Notes: generated by a model from the sequence alone, not told the origin. A stretch of 64,000 nt of DNA from an uncultured Clostridia bacterium (GCA_934247935.1 CAKQKE010000009.1:13930-77929); one strand, 5' to 3'; numbered from the stretch's first letter, positions 36,196-45,146 are shown. Translations and numbers: made by a program.

Positions 36196-37077
36196 ATGAA
36201 TTGGATACAAGGAATACAACGCGCGATAGATTACGTTGAAGACAACGTTACCGAAGAAATCGACTTTGAAGAAGTGGCAAAGCAAGCATATTCTTCTTCG
36301 TTCCATTTTCAAAGAATATTCGGTATTTTGTGCGGTATGTCGCTCGGCGACTATATTCGTATGAGAAGGCTTTCTCTCGCCGGCGAAGAACTTTCTAAAG
36401 GAAACGTAAAAATTATCGACGTTGCGCTTAAGTACGGGTACGACACGCCCGAAAGTTTTTCTCGTGCGTTCACCCGCTTTCACGGTATTTCGCCCAGCGA
36501 AGCAAAGCGCGGCGGAAACGTAAAAATATTTACTCCCGTATCTGTAAAACTAATTTTAACAGGAGGCAGTAAAATGGATTACAGAATTGAAAAAAGAGGA
36601 GAATTTAAGGTCGTTTGCAAAAGAAAAAGGGTGGGTAAACCGCAATCGGCATTCGCCACGCCCGACATTACGGAAATGTGGAAAGAGTTTACCGCGGATG
36701 GAACGGTCGGCAGACTTATTTCGTGTTTGCCCCAAAACCCCGAAATGAAAGGTTTGTTGGGCATTTGTTTTTCGTCGGAACTCAACGCAAAACAATTTCC
36801 TTACGGAATAGGTGTAGAATACGACGGAAGAAAAATCGACGACGATTTAGAAGTAGTCACGATTAAGCCCGCCACTTATGCGGTATTTAAATGCAAGGGT
36901 AAAATGCCAGATGCTTTCGTGCAAACTTATCACAGAATAGTGACAGAGTTTTTCCCGCAAAGTTCGCAATACGAATACGCCGAAAACGTCGAGTTTGAGG
37001 TTTATCCGTCGGCAGATACTTCAAACCCCGATTACGAGTGCGAAGTGTGGATTGCGGTAAAAGAAAAAACCGAATAA
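36196..37077 (+). CDS. AraC-family regulator with GyrI-like effector domain
   Basis: The 293-residue protein has an N-terminal pair of AraC helix-turn-helix motifs (residues 5-105; FEEVAKQAYSSSFHFQRIF, IIDVALKYGYDTPESFSRAF) and a GyrI-like ligand-binding domain (about 127-290). The layout is the same as Rob- and SoxS-like multidrug regulators such as the YdeE group. AAGGGAG precedes the ATG. The last 71 bp recur, diverged, at 38848-38918. Confidence 0.9.
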   Translation: MNWIQGIQRAIDYVEDNVTEEIDFEEVAKQAYSSSFHFQRIFGILCGMSLGDYIRMRRLSLAGEELSKGNVKIIDVALKYGYDTPESFSRAFTRFHGISPSEAKRGGNVKIFTPVSVKLILTGGSKMDYRIEKRGEFKVVCKRKRVGKPQSAFATPDITEMWKEFTADGTVGRLISCLPQNPEMKGLLGICFSSELNAKQFPYGIGVEYDGRKIDDDLEVVTIKPATYAVFKCKGKMPDAFVQTYHRIVTEFFPQSSQYEYAENVEFEVYPSADTSNPDYECEVWIAVKEKTE

Positions 37078-37277
37078 GCAATGTATGTGCAGTCGGTTTT
37101 CTTGGTTTAAAATATAAGAATTGTAAACTTGTTTGCAAGGGTTTATGATTATTATTTGCGTGAAAAATCTTGCATAAGCAAAGAGAAAAACGCAAAATCT
37201 GACAAAAAATTAAACTTGTAGACTAATCGATTGTAGAATTTTGCATCAAAACAAAAATAAAATATCTAAATAAAACG

Positions 37278-37318
37278 AAAGTGCTTGCCTTTATCAAGTG
37301 ATAGACAAGCACTTTTTT
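37278..37318. terminator. Terminator in the gap between regulator genes
   Basis: AAAGTGCTTG (37278-37287) pairs with CAAGCACTTT (37306-37315), followed by T-rich sequence. The remainder of 37078-37405 shows TTTGCAAGGG-type repeat fragments (about 37130-37143) and a small TCGCC/GGCGA hairpin (about 37349-37363). Confidence 0.65.
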
Positions 37319-37405
37319 GATGTTAAATTTCTGTGCTGAATGCAAAAAATCGCCCGCTTGGCGAGTGATTTATCTGTTGATATTTTCTTAAAAATTCGTT
37401 GCCGA

Positions 37406-37615
37406 TTATTTAACGCACAATATTTCTGACGGGTCAACGTCCAATAATACGCATAAATTTGCCAAGGTGTCCAGCGATGGCAATTTGTCTCCTTTGACGT
37501 AATGAGAAATCGATTGTTGAGACACCCCCAACTTTTTCCCGATTTCGGTTTGCGTCATGCCGCTTTGTTTAATCGCTTCCGCTATTTGTTGCTGAATTTG
37601 ACTTAAAGTAATCAT
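37406..37615 (-). CDS. Small XRE-family transcriptional regulator
   Basis: The 69-residue protein is essentially one Cro/CI-type helix-turn-helix (QSGMTQTEIGKKLGVSQQSISHYVKGDKLPSLDTL). It is divergent from the zinc-ribbon / HExxH gene pair, and the shared 108-bp gap contains paired inverted repeats over a promoter. It probably represses that pair and itself. Confidence 0.9.
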   Translation of the reverse strand: MITLSQIQQQIAEAIKQSGMTQTEIGKKLGVSQQSISHYVKGDKLPSLDTLANLCVLLDVDPSEILCVK

Positions 37616-37633
37616 ATGTAATATATTACAACT

Positions 37634-37679
37634 AATAGGCGTAAATTGCTTGACATACGCCTATCAGGCGTGATAGAAT
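37634..37679 (+). promoter_or_regulatory. Divergent control region with inverted repeats
   Basis: Plus-strand promoter TTGACA (37650-37655), 18 bp, TAGAAT (37674-37679). TAGGCGTA and TACGCCTA (about 37636-37664) form an inverted repeat around the -35. CTATCAGGCGTGATAG (37661-37676) is a palindrome over the spacer and -10. These are likely XRE operators. Confidence 0.65.
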
Positions 37680-37723
37680 AAGGCTGTCATGACGAAATAA
37701 ATAAAATTTAAGGAGATTATAAT

Positions 37724-38149
37724 ATGACACCTAAGAAAAAATGTTTAAGAACTGCGTTTATTTTAATCGCTGTTGCAGTGGTATTTGTCATTGTGGCGGT
37801 GTGCGCGTTTGCAATCTTTAATAGTGCTGTGATTGGCGTTATAGCCATTCTTTTTATTGCCTTTCCCTGTTTTATTATGGGCTTTTCGTACCTAAAAGAC
37901 GCAAGTTGCTTGTATTGTCCCAAATGCGGCGAAAAATATAATTACGATAACGTCAGGTGGGAAGTTAATAATACGATCGAAAAAGAAAAAAGCGTCGTAG
38001 CCGAAGTTGATTTTGAAGTCCGTTGTTCGCATTGCGGGGCAGAGCGTCAATATACAAGAAATTATACGGTTTCTTATATAGACAGTAATGGTAAATTGCA
38101 TAATAATAACTTGCAAAATATTATTCGTAAACAATTTAAGTGTAAATGA
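37724..38149 (+). CDS. Small membrane protein with zinc ribbon
   Basis: The 141-residue protein has two hydrophobic segments (about 10-34 and 36-56) followed by a soluble zinc-ribbon-like domain with CPKC (about 66-69) and CSHC (about 100-103). Family not recognised. AAGGAG is well placed before the ATG, and the stop overlaps the start of the metallopeptidase gene (ATGATG), so the two are translationally coupled. Confidence 0.75.
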   Translation: MTPKKKCLRTAFILIAVAVVFVIVAVCAFAIFNSAVIGVIAILFIAFPCFIMGFSYLKDASCLYCPKCGEKYNYDNVRWEVNNTIEKEKSVVAEVDFEVRCSHCGAERQYTRNYTVSYIDSNGKLHNNNLQNIIRKQFKCK

Positions 38150-38757
38150 TGTTAGGGGATTTTCAGTGGCAATCGGACCTTATAGCCTTGTGCAAATATG
38201 TTAGGGGTAAAATTTGGTTTAATTATTCTTCGAGTGCACCGCATGGCGTTGTCGATATTGTAGAAAAATATAGCGATTACGGCAAATATTCAAATTTTAA
38301 GAAAAGGAGCATTATAAAAGAAATTATAAAATCGGTTTGCGAATATTTAAAACTTAACTATAACTACATCAATTTAAAACTCAAGCAATATACCGCTCGG
38401 TTTAATGGGTGTTTTGGTACGTTTCGGGCAAATTCGGAAGTAGGGGCTGATATTTTAATAACCTATTCTTCACAATTTTCAATTTATAGGCAAACTGCCA
38501 TTATCGTACATGAACTGACTCATTATTTCGCTTATGTCAACGATATAAATTTTGAAATCGAAGAGGAAATATGTACTGATATTTTGAGTATCTTTTTAGG
38601 GTTTTATTCGATAATGCACCAGGGATGCGCGGTTGAAACTTATGTCGGAGATGAAATGTTTGGCGAAAAAAGAGAAATGGCTGCGGGGTATTTATGCGGT
38701 CTCGAATTGGAATATTGTAAAATGATGATATCTGCAATGCAATATGTAAAAATGTAA
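38146..38757 (+). CDS. Putative zinc metallopeptidase (HExxH)
   Basis: The 203-residue protein has VHELTHYF, giving H122, E123 and H126 of a gluzincin-type active site, and a downstream Glu/Asp-rich segment (EIEEEICTD, about 138-145) that could give the third ligand. No signal peptide or membrane helix. Coupled to the zinc-ribbon membrane protein and divergent from an XRE regulator, it recalls ImmA/ImmR antirepressor pairs of ICEs, but overall similarity to ImmA is not evident. Confidence 0.65.
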   Translation: MMLGDFQWQSDLIALCKYVRGKIWFNYSSSAPHGVVDIVEKYSDYGKYSNFKKRSIIKEIIKSVCEYLKLNYNYINLKLKQYTARFNGCFGTFRANSEVGADILITYSSQFSIYRQTAIIVHELTHYFAYVNDINFEIEEEICTDILSIFLGFYSIMHQGCAVETYVGDEMFGEKREMAAGYLCGLELEYCKMMISAMQYVKM

Positions 38758-38816
38758 AAATTTTTAAACTAAAAGTAAAAAATTTCAATAGCATAAAAGT
38801 CTTTTGATTACATTTT

Positions 38817-38918
38817 ATGCAACTTTTTTATCATTTTAAGGAGTATGCGTCGGCGGATACTTTAAACCCCGATTACGAGTGCGAAATTTGGATATCGGTA
38901 AAAGAAAAAGCCGAATAA
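38817..38918 (+). pseudogene. Remnant of a second AraC/GyrI-type gene (3' end)
   Basis: 38848-38918 matches 37007-37077 at 64 of 71 positions, including the stop codon. The frame stays open (SADTLNPDYECEIWISVKE), and most differences are codon-level substitutions, as in a homologous allele rather than random decay. A short frame from the ATG at 38817 leads into it. A strong terminator follows, as expected for the original 3' end. Confidence 0.8.
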
Positions 38919-38996
38919 ACGAGGGGAAAATTGAAATAAGTCGTCAAAACGATTAAAAATATACCAAAAATATATTAAAACATAACGAAACATGTC

Positions 38997-39030
38997 AAAA
39001 ACACCGATTTTATATCGGTGTTTTTGTTTT
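38997..39030. terminator. Terminator after the GyrI remnant
   Basis: AAAAACACCGAT pairs with ATCGGTGTTTTT over a 5-base loop, followed by GTTTTTT. Confidence 0.75.
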
Positions 39031-39039
39031 TTAACAGCA

Positions 39040-39340
39040 TAAACGTATGACAAAACCGCTCGGTAAAGTAAAAACGATAAAACGGAGACGGTAAATTTGA
39101 AACGACGAAGTAAAAACAATAAAACAAATAAAACCGCATGGCAAAGTAAAAAAACGGCAAACTTAAAATCATAATCACGGAGACGGCAAAGCCGAAACGA
39201 TAAAGTTAAAACAATAAAACTGAAACGGCAACAAAACCAAAACGTTATAACCAAAACGGTAAAGTTAAATTCTAAAGACAAAATCATAAAACCAAAACAG
39301 CCAAGCCGAAAAAACAAAAGCGAAATCGTAAACTTTCCAC
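39040..39340. other. A-rich, strand-asymmetric low-complexity tract
   Basis: About 300 bp built from loose AAAACGG / AAAACNAT-type words, with few T bases on the plus strand. There is no convincing gene on either strand. The open minus-strand frames here are Phe/Leu-rich, as expected from the composition. Confidence 0.5.
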
Positions 39341-39413
39341 CGTTTTTCAAACGTTAAAATTTTTATTAAAATATACCGGAATTGTTTGATTGGTTACTAA
39401 AAATTCAACGAGT

Positions 39414-39442
39414 ATTGACAAGATAAATATTTAATGATAAAA
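39414..39442 (+). promoter_or_regulatory. Promoter of the FAD oxidoreductase gene
   Basis: TTGACA (39414-39419), 17 bp, TAAAAT (39437-39442), 31 bp before the ATG. Confidence 0.75.
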
Positions 39443-39473
39443 TCAATTATAGAGTAAAAAAGGAAGTAAAAAT

Positions 39474-40673
39474 ATGATTGAAGAAACTTTAAACACGGCG
39501 GTAAAAGAAGAGTGCGACGTGCTTGTTTGCGGCGGCGGAATTGCGGGCGTTGCGGCTGCGCTTTCGGCAGCAAGGCTCAATAAAAAAGTTATTCTTTGCG
39601 AAAAAGAATATATTTTGGGAGGACTCGCTACGGCTGGACTCGTGGCGGTGTATCTCCCCATTTGCGACGGAACGGGCAGACAAGTCAGTTTCGGTCTTGC
39701 GGAAGAATTGTTGAAATTGTCCGTTTCGCGCAAGGTTTATCAAGGGGCGGGCTATGACGATTGGATAAAAAATCCCGACTCTGTCAAAAACGAAAAAACC
39801 GCGAGATACGAGGTGGTGTTCAACCCCAACTTGTTTGCAATCGATATGGAGCAACTGCTTTTAAAAAGCGGCGTAAAAATCTTGTACGGAACGGTTGCCG
39901 TCAACGCTTACAAAAAGGACGGTTTTGTAAATTACGTGGTGTTTGAAAACAAGTCCGGCAGATTTGCCATTGCGCCCAAGGGCGTAATTGACGCGACGGG
40001 CGATTGCGATATCGCAAAGTTTTCGTCACTTCCGTGTCAACTTAACGAGGACAAAAATCCGCTTGCAAGTTGGTATTATAACTTTACAAACGGCAAGGTA
40101 AATTTAAGCACGTTGGGCGTGTGCGACAACAGCGACGAAAAGCAGCAAAACGGAGTGAAAGTACAGTCGCTTTCTATCAGAAGGTTTTCGGGAATAGACG
40201 GCGAAGAGTTGTCCGAAATGACCCAACTTTCGCATAAATCGCTTTTAAACGACTATATAAAACGTTGCGAAACCGACCCCGATTACGACGTGACTACTAT
40301 TGCCACGATACCGCAAATTCGCATGACGAGGAGACTTTTGGGACAATACGTATTGCGTGAAAGTGACAATCACAAGGAATTCAGCGATTCTTTGGGACTT
40401 ATTTCCGATTGGAGAAAAAGAGGCCCCGTGTTTGAAATTCCACTCGGCTCGCTGTATAATGAGCAAATTAAGAATTTTGCCGCGGCGGGCAGATGCATGT
40501 CGGCGGCGGGCGCAATGTGGGACATTGCAAGGGTAATACCTTGTTGCGCGGTTACGGGTCAGGCGGCGGGCACGGCTTTGGCGGTTTGCCCGGACTTGAC
40601 TAAAATCGACATTGCCAAACTTCAACAAACGCTTAAACAAAACGGAGTGGTTTTGCACGAGAAAGATTTGTAA
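39474..40673 (+). CDS. FAD-dependent oxidoreductase (FAD_oxidored family)
   Basis: The 399-residue flavoprotein has the Rossmann motif VCGGGIAGVAAALSAARL near residues 18-35, GVIDATGDCDIA mid-protein and FAAAGRCMSAAGAMWDIARV near the C-terminus. The family contains many FAD enzymes of unknown substrate, often next to glycoside or sugar-acid genes; none are here. AAGGAAG precedes the ATG. Confidence 0.85.
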   Translation: MIEETLNTAVKEECDVLVCGGGIAGVAAALSAARLNKKVILCEKEYILGGLATAGLVAVYLPICDGTGRQVSFGLAEELLKLSVSRKVYQGAGYDDWIKNPDSVKNEKTARYEVVFNPNLFAIDMEQLLLKSGVKILYGTVAVNAYKKDGFVNYVVFENKSGRFAIAPKGVIDATGDCDIAKFSSLPCQLNEDKNPLASWYYNFTNGKVNLSTLGVCDNSDEKQQNGVKVQSLSIRRFSGIDGEELSEMTQLSHKSLLNDYIKRCETDPDYDVTTIATIPQIRMTRRLLGQYVLRESDNHKEFSDSLGLISDWRKRGPVFEIPLGSLYNEQIKNFAAAGRCMSAAGAMWDIARVIPCCAVTGQAAGTALAVCPDLTKIDIAKLQQTLKQNGVVLHEKDL

Positions 40674-40917
40674 AAGTAAATGTTGCTTTAATACGTTTGC
40701 GCAAACATAAAATTTCAACTGACTAAAATTTGCTTGCTGAATTCTATTTGCAATTTTTCACGCAAAACGAAAGATTTAAACAAGCAAAAACGTACTTATA
40801 AAACAGAATTGCCGCGAAAACATTAAAAAGATCGTAATAATTTGTAATTTATATGTAAAAGTGCACGAACTTTATGTGCGATATAGACATAGTTGTACAT
40901 ATAGGTATTGAAATATC

Positions 40918-40946
40918 TCATATACTATGTTATAATATATTTTGCG
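40918..40946 (+). promoter_or_regulatory. Promoter of the nucleoside kinase gene
   Basis: TTGAAA (40918-40923), 17 bp, TATAAT (40941-40946). It leaves a leader of about 117 nt with pairing potential (GGCAT at 40967 with ATGCC near 41042; TTGCGACG with CGTCGACCGCAA). The rest of the gap back to 40674 is AT-rich without a gene. Confidence 0.7.
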
Positions 40947-41069
40947 GCATGGGCGGCTTTAAAAATCTCACAAAACGGCAAATATAATTGCGACGAAATT
41001 ATAAGAGATACAAGCGTCGACCGCAAAAAACTCAATACCGAATGCCATCAGGCGATATAAAGGGGAAAT

Positions 41070-42728
41070 ATGACAAAAACTATAAACGTAAAATTAAACG
41101 GAAAAGAAATTACCGTCAACGTAGGTAAAAGGATTGTCGATTTAGTCGACGACAAAACAAAATATTGCGTTTGCAAAATCAATTCGCAAGTAAAAGAACT
41201 CAACTATATGCTGTCCGAAAAAAACGACGGCGCGGAAATTGCGCTTTTGGGACTTGAAAACATCGAGGCGGGAAAGGCGTACGAAGCAACTTTGCGTTAC
41301 GTAATTTCCATGGCTTTCAGAAATTTATATCCCGACGTGCAAATAAGGTTCAGTTACAACGTTTCGCGTTCGATTTATTGCGAAGTAATCAATAAAAATT
41401 TCAATATGTTTAAGGCGACCGCGCCGATTATAGATGAGGTCAACAGAATTATCGCACTCGATTTGCCCATAGAAAGAATTACCGTGTCGATAGACGAGGC
41501 TAAAGAAATTTACACGCGTTGCGGCTATTTGGATAAATTGGATATTTTAAAATATCGTCCCGAAAATTTCGTTCACCTTTATAAATGCGGAGACTATCTC
41601 GACTATTTAAATTCGTATATGCTGTGTTCGACGGGTTGCATAAAAGACTACGTAATCAAGCCGTACAGCCCCGGTATGATAATTCAATACCCGCGGTACG
41701 AACTTGGTGCGCATATTCCGCAATTTGTCGAAGAGTCTACTTACGGAAAAACCCTCCAACGCGAGTATATCTGGTCTAAAACGGTAAGGGCGCAAACGAT
41801 AGCGCAAATCAACGAAAAAGTTGCCGCAAATCCGCTTGAATTAGTGCAGATGTGCGAATCGAAACACAACAACATGCTCGCCGAACTCGGTGCGCAAATT
41901 CAAGAGGGAATATCCGACATACGTTTGATTTTGATTGCGGGTCCCAGTTCCAGCGGGAAAACGACTTTTTGCAACAGACTTAAAATCGAGTTGTTGTCGA
42001 GGGGGATAAAGCCCGTCACTATTTCAATGGACGATTATTACCTTGAAAAGAATATTATTTCCGAGTTGCAGGAAAGACCGATAGAGGACCTCGATTTAGA
42101 GCATATAAATTGTCTCGATTTAGACCTTTTCAATAAAGATTTGTTCAATCTGATAAACGGGGAAGAAGTCACGTTGCCTTATTTCAATTTCCAACTCGGC
42201 AAACGCGAAAAGGGAAGGACTATTAAAGTCGACGAGCATAGCCCTATTATCGTCGAGGGTATACACGCATTGAACGAAAAACTTACCTCGTCGATACCCA
42301 AGCACCAGAAATATAAAATTTATATTGCGCCGCAGGTGCAATTAAACATTGACAATCACTCGCCTCTCAATACTACCGATTTAAGACTCATAAGAAGAAT
42401 AGTCAGGGACATGCAATACAGAAATTGCCCCGCCGCAACAACTATAGATATGTGGCAATCGGTGCGTAGCGGAGAATTCAAGTGGATATATCCTCATCAG
42501 GAGGGTGCGGATTACGTGTATAATTCAAGCCTTATTTACGAACTTTGCGTACTTAAAAAACTTGCGCTTCCCGCGCTCAGGCAAATTAAAGAAAGCGACC
42601 CGCAATACCTTGTAGCCAACAGGCTTATAAAATATTTAAAGTATTTCAAGCCTATCGAGGACGAAAGCGTAATTCCTTGCAATTCTTTAATCCGCGAATT
42701 TTTAGGCGGCAGTTGTTTTAAACTTTGA
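41070..42728 (+). CDS. Nucleoside kinase with TGS / tRNA-synthetase-like N-terminus
   Basis: The 552-residue protein has an N-terminal TGS-like and SAD-like region resembling threonyl-tRNA synthetase (about 1-220), then a uridine-kinase-like P-loop domain: Walker A GPSSSGKT at residues 291-298, MDDYYLEK, and EGIHALNEKL. This fusion is the common Firmicutes nucleoside kinase, thought to phosphorylate uridine or a related nucleoside. Normal length. AAAGGGG precedes the ATG. Confidence 0.9.
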   Translation: MTKTINVKLNGKEITVNVGKRIVDLVDDKTKYCVCKINSQVKELNYMLSEKNDGAEIALLGLENIEAGKAYEATLRYVISMAFRNLYPDVQIRFSYNVSRSIYCEVINKNFNMFKATAPIIDEVNRIIALDLPIERITVSIDEAKEIYTRCGYLDKLDILKYRPENFVHLYKCGDYLDYLNSYMLCSTGCIKDYVIKPYSPGMIIQYPRYELGAHIPQFVEESTYGKTLQREYIWSKTVRAQTIAQINEKVAANPLELVQMCESKHNNMLAELGAQIQEGISDIRLILIAGPSSSGKTTFCNRLKIELLSRGIKPVTISMDDYYLEKNIISELQERPIEDLDLEHINCLDLDLFNKDLFNLINGEEVTLPYFNFQLGKREKGRTIKVDEHSPIIVEGIHALNEKLTSSIPKHQKYKIYIAPQVQLNIDNHSPLNTTDLRLIRRIVRDMQYRNCPAATTIDMWQSVRSGEFKWIYPHQEGADYVYNSSLIYELCVLKKLALPALRQIKESDPQYLVANRLIKYLKYFKPIEDESVIPCNSLIREFLGGSCFKL

Positions 42729-42739
42729 TATAAATTTTG

Positions 42740-42780
42740 CCGCATTTACAGCATACGTATGCCGTAAATGCGGTTTTTTA
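42740..42780 (+). terminator. Terminator built on the dispersed palindrome (copy 6)
   Basis: CCGCATTTACAGCATACGTA and the following bases to 42773 form a 34-bp near-perfect palindrome, followed by TTTTTTA. This is the longest and best-formed copy of the family and has a clear terminator layout. Confidence 0.75.
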
Positions 42781-42950
42781 ATATATAAACTGACCGTTTG
42801 GCGGGATTTTGTTTGATTTTTCTTTTTTAAAGGAAGATTGTAAGTTCGCCGTAAACCTTGGCGTGAAAAAACTTTATAAAATTTTGCGATTTATTTAAAA
42901 AGGTGCAAAATTTATTTATGGGTCGGTTTTTGGTTTGATTTTAATAAAAA

Positions 42951-42983
42951 GCCGACCGCACGATATAACGTCGCACGGTCGGC
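42951..42983 (-). terminator. Terminator of the DUF1540 gene
   Basis: GCCGACCG and CGGTCGGC stem, with an inner ACG/CGT pairing, followed on the minus strand by TTTTTATT. Confidence 0.65.
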
Positions 42984-42989
42984 AAAAAA

Positions 42990-43142
42990 TTAAAGTTCTC
43001 GGTTTTTAAAACTTTCGCAGCAAGTACAGTTTGTGCAATCTTTGGTGATTTTAATAGTGCCGAGTTTACATTTTGTTCCGTTGCTGTTGTGTTCGCAAGA
43101 ACAAACGTCGCAACAAACGCCGTCGTTAATTTTTTCGTTCAT
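42990..43142 (-). CDS. DUF1540-type small cysteine-rich protein
   Basis: The 50-residue protein has eight Cys in the pattern CCDVCSCEHN..CKLGTIKI..CTNCTCCESF, which matches DUF1540, a family of unknown function with putative metal-binding cysteines common in Clostridia. The ATG at 43142 follows GGGAGAG. A longer frame is open upstream but has no ribosome binding site. Confidence 0.85.
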   Translation of the reverse strand: MNEKINDGVCCDVCSCEHNSNGTKCKLGTIKITKDCTNCTCCESFKNREL

Positions 43143-43371
43143 ATTTCTCTCCCTTGTGTAAAATCGCGCAAAGTTTAACTTTTCAAAACTTAATAATCCC
43201 GGACTTCGCATGGTTTAGCCGAGTGAAATCTGAGTCGCATTAAGTTTTAATAAAAACGTTTAATTTCCGCCCGATTCAGCACAAAGATAGTATGCGTGCG
43301 GCGATACTGTTTTATGCAAAAAATTTTAATTATTCGCCGACAGTGAAAAATTAAAATTGTCGCGATTATGG

Positions 43372-43633
43372 TACGTATTTCCAACCCCATTAGAACAATT
43401 TTTGCGCCGTCAAGTCGATTTGTACTGCGTTAAACGACTTTCAAGTACGTATAGTACGTGTTCAGCCGTTTGCCTTGTCCAAACAAGCCGCAGCCATATG
43501 CAAAAAAAGACCGACTTGTATATTTTGCGGTCGACTTTACGGCGTAAAAACACTACGTGCCGCAATAATATGCAGAAAACGATAAAAACGTGCCGTATTT
43601 GCGGTTTGTTCTACCAAGGTTTGAAATACGTAC
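43372..43633. mobile_element. Inverted-repeat element, about 262 bp
   Basis: The ends GTACGTATTTCCAACC (43372 on) and GGTTTGAAATACGTAC (to 43633) are 28-bp terminal inverted repeats with 23 matches. The inside is non-coding by eye, with several TACGTA and CGGTC words. It lies between the DUF1540 and rplI genes; no flanking duplication is obvious. The rest of 43143-43821 holds the rplI promoter. Confidence 0.55.
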
Positions 43634-43672
43634 GTTTACTCAAAGCGAAAGCAACTTAAAATTTTAAATTTG

Positions 43673-43701
43673 TTGACATATTTTAATATATAAGTTAAAA
43701 T
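43673..43701 (+). promoter_or_regulatory. rplI promoter
   Basis: TTGACA (43673-43678), 17 bp, TAAAAT (43696-43701). Confidence 0.7.
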
Positions 43702-43821
43702 ATATATAATCAAGGCAAATATAAGGGCGCATTTATTGCGTTTAATTTAGTTTTGCCGAAAAATTAAGCGTTTACGCCGCAGGTCGGCAAAAAATCAAAT
43801 AAATTCGTAAGGAGACGAAAA

Positions 43822-44265
43822 ATGAAAGTTATTTTATTGAAAGACGTAAAGGGTACTGGCAAACAAGGCGAAATCAAAGACGTCAGCGACGGATTTGCTA
43901 AAAATATGCTTATTAAAAAAGGCTTGGCGAAAGAGGCTACTTCGGTTGAAGTAAACAGCCTTAAAATAAAACAAGCGTCCGAAGCGTATCACAAGGCAGA
44001 AGAAATCAAGGCGATTAAAGAGGCTTGTGCAAAAGTAAACGGCAAAGAGGTCGTTTGCAAGGTTAAGTGCGGCGAAGGCGGCAAAATTTTCGGCTCGGTG
44101 ACAAGCAAGGAAATTGCCGACACGCTTATAAGCCAAGGGTATGAAGTGGATAAAAAGAAAATACTTATCGACGGACCCATTAAAAGCACGGGCGTGTATA
44201 AAATTCAAATCAAATATTTACCCGACACCATCGCAAACATTACTCTTAAAATCGAAGCAATGTAA
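43822..44265 (+). CDS. rplI: Ribosomal protein bL9
   Basis: The 147-residue protein begins [36 protein letters not shown], the conserved N-terminal rRNA-binding domain, then a connecting helix and a C-terminal domain with [23 protein letters not shown] precedes the ATG. It is usually next to dnaB or gdpP genes, which are absent here. Confidence 0.97.
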   Translation: MKVILLKDVKGTGKQGEIKDVSDGFAKNMLIKKGLAKEATSVEVNSLKIKQASEAYHKAEEIKAIKEACAKVNGKEVVCKVKCGEGGKIFGSVTSKEIADTLISQGYEVDKKKILIDGPIKSTGVYKIQIKYLPDTIANITLKIEAM

Positions 44266-44266
44266 G

Positions 44267-44294
44267 TTTTACGCCATACGTATTACGTAAAAAC
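44267..44294. repeat. Dispersed palindrome, copy 7
   Basis: TTTTACGCCATACGTATTAC followed by GTAAAAAC, immediately after the rplI stop; nearly symmetric. Confidence 0.6.
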
Positions 44295-44312
44295 GACAAC
44301 AAAGGTGAAATT

Positions 44313-45146
44313 ATGTATATATACAATTATATCGTCAGCGACGACGTAAAAAAGGTGAGCAAAAGAGAAAATACTGCATTTTCGTCAGAACAACAAAGCG
44401 CGATAATTATAAATTCGGACAGAACGTTAAAAGATAAACTCAGCGGACTCAGGACGCTTAAAAACGAGTGCTCGGTAAATCTCGCTTATCAGATAGAGGC
44501 GTGGGAAAATTATAAAAAGGACGTAATAAAACAAGCCTCGACGCTTGACGAAGGTTGTGTGTTTTGTTTGCTTGTAGACGGCGAAGTGGAAAAGTTTTTC
44601 GCCAATTTGCGCACCGCGGAAAAATATATAAAGGAATACGCCGCTAAAAACGAGCAAGTAAATTCGTTTACGCTCGTGAGCGAAAAGGTTTTAAGCGAGA
44701 CAAGCGAAATTTCTCTTAATAAGGACAACAATTATAACAAACTTATCTATAACGGCAAAGGCGAACTTTTAGACGCCGTGTGCAAAACGGACAATCACAC
44801 TTATCTCACGGCGGTGTACGGCAAAAGGCTCGATACCGTTTACGTGCCGTTCCCCAACCCGTATAAAGATATGGACGTTGTTTGGTGCGGACAAGACCAA
44901 GCGATAATTGCGCCCGAAATCGATGAAAACAAGGCTAAAATCGAGCATCTTATCACAAAGTACGTCGGCAAAAAAGGCTACAACGAAAGGTACGTCCCAG
45001 TTTATTTGCTCAACAAAACGCAAGAAGGTTATCAAGCGACAATCGGCGCGTTGCCTTTATTGTCTTTAAGAAAAACCGCCAAAGACGAAATTTCGGCAAA
45101 GTCGAGATTTACTTTAAAACAATTAAGAAAAATTAAAGGCAATTGA
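44313..45146 (+). CDS. Conserved hypothetical protein, 277 aa
   Basis: A soluble protein with no signal peptide or membrane segment. The N-terminal two thirds is mixed alpha/beta with many Lys and Glu, and a basic C-terminal tail (SAKSRFTLKQLRKIKGN) follows. I do not recognise the family. It lies 47 bp after rplI and probably shares its transcript. AAAGGTG precedes the ATG. Codon use is like its neighbours. Confidence 0.7.
   Translation: MYIYNYIVSDDVKKVSKRENTAFSSEQQSAIIINSDRTLKDKLSGLRTLKNECSVNLAYQIEAWENYKKDVIKQASTLDEGCVFCLLVDGEVEKFFANLRTAEKYIKEYAAKNEQVNSFTLVSEKVLSETSEISLNKDNNYNKLIYNGKGELLDAVCKTDNHTYLTAVYGKRLDTVYVPFPNPYKDMDVVWCGQDQAIIAPEIDENKAKIEHLITKYVGKKGYNERYVPVYLLNKTQEGYQATIGALPLLSLRKTAKDEISAKSRFTLKQLRKIKGN

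Noticed and set aside
37724..38757. Toxin-antitoxin pair
   Set aside because: The membrane zinc-ribbon and HExxH proteins are coupled, but neither resembles a known toxin or antitoxin. The XRE gene is divergent and better read as a repressor.
43357..43659. A 100-codon plus-strand frame upstream of rplI
   Set aside because: It spans the inverted-repeat element, lacks a ribosome binding site and resembles no protein; the DNA symmetry explains it better.
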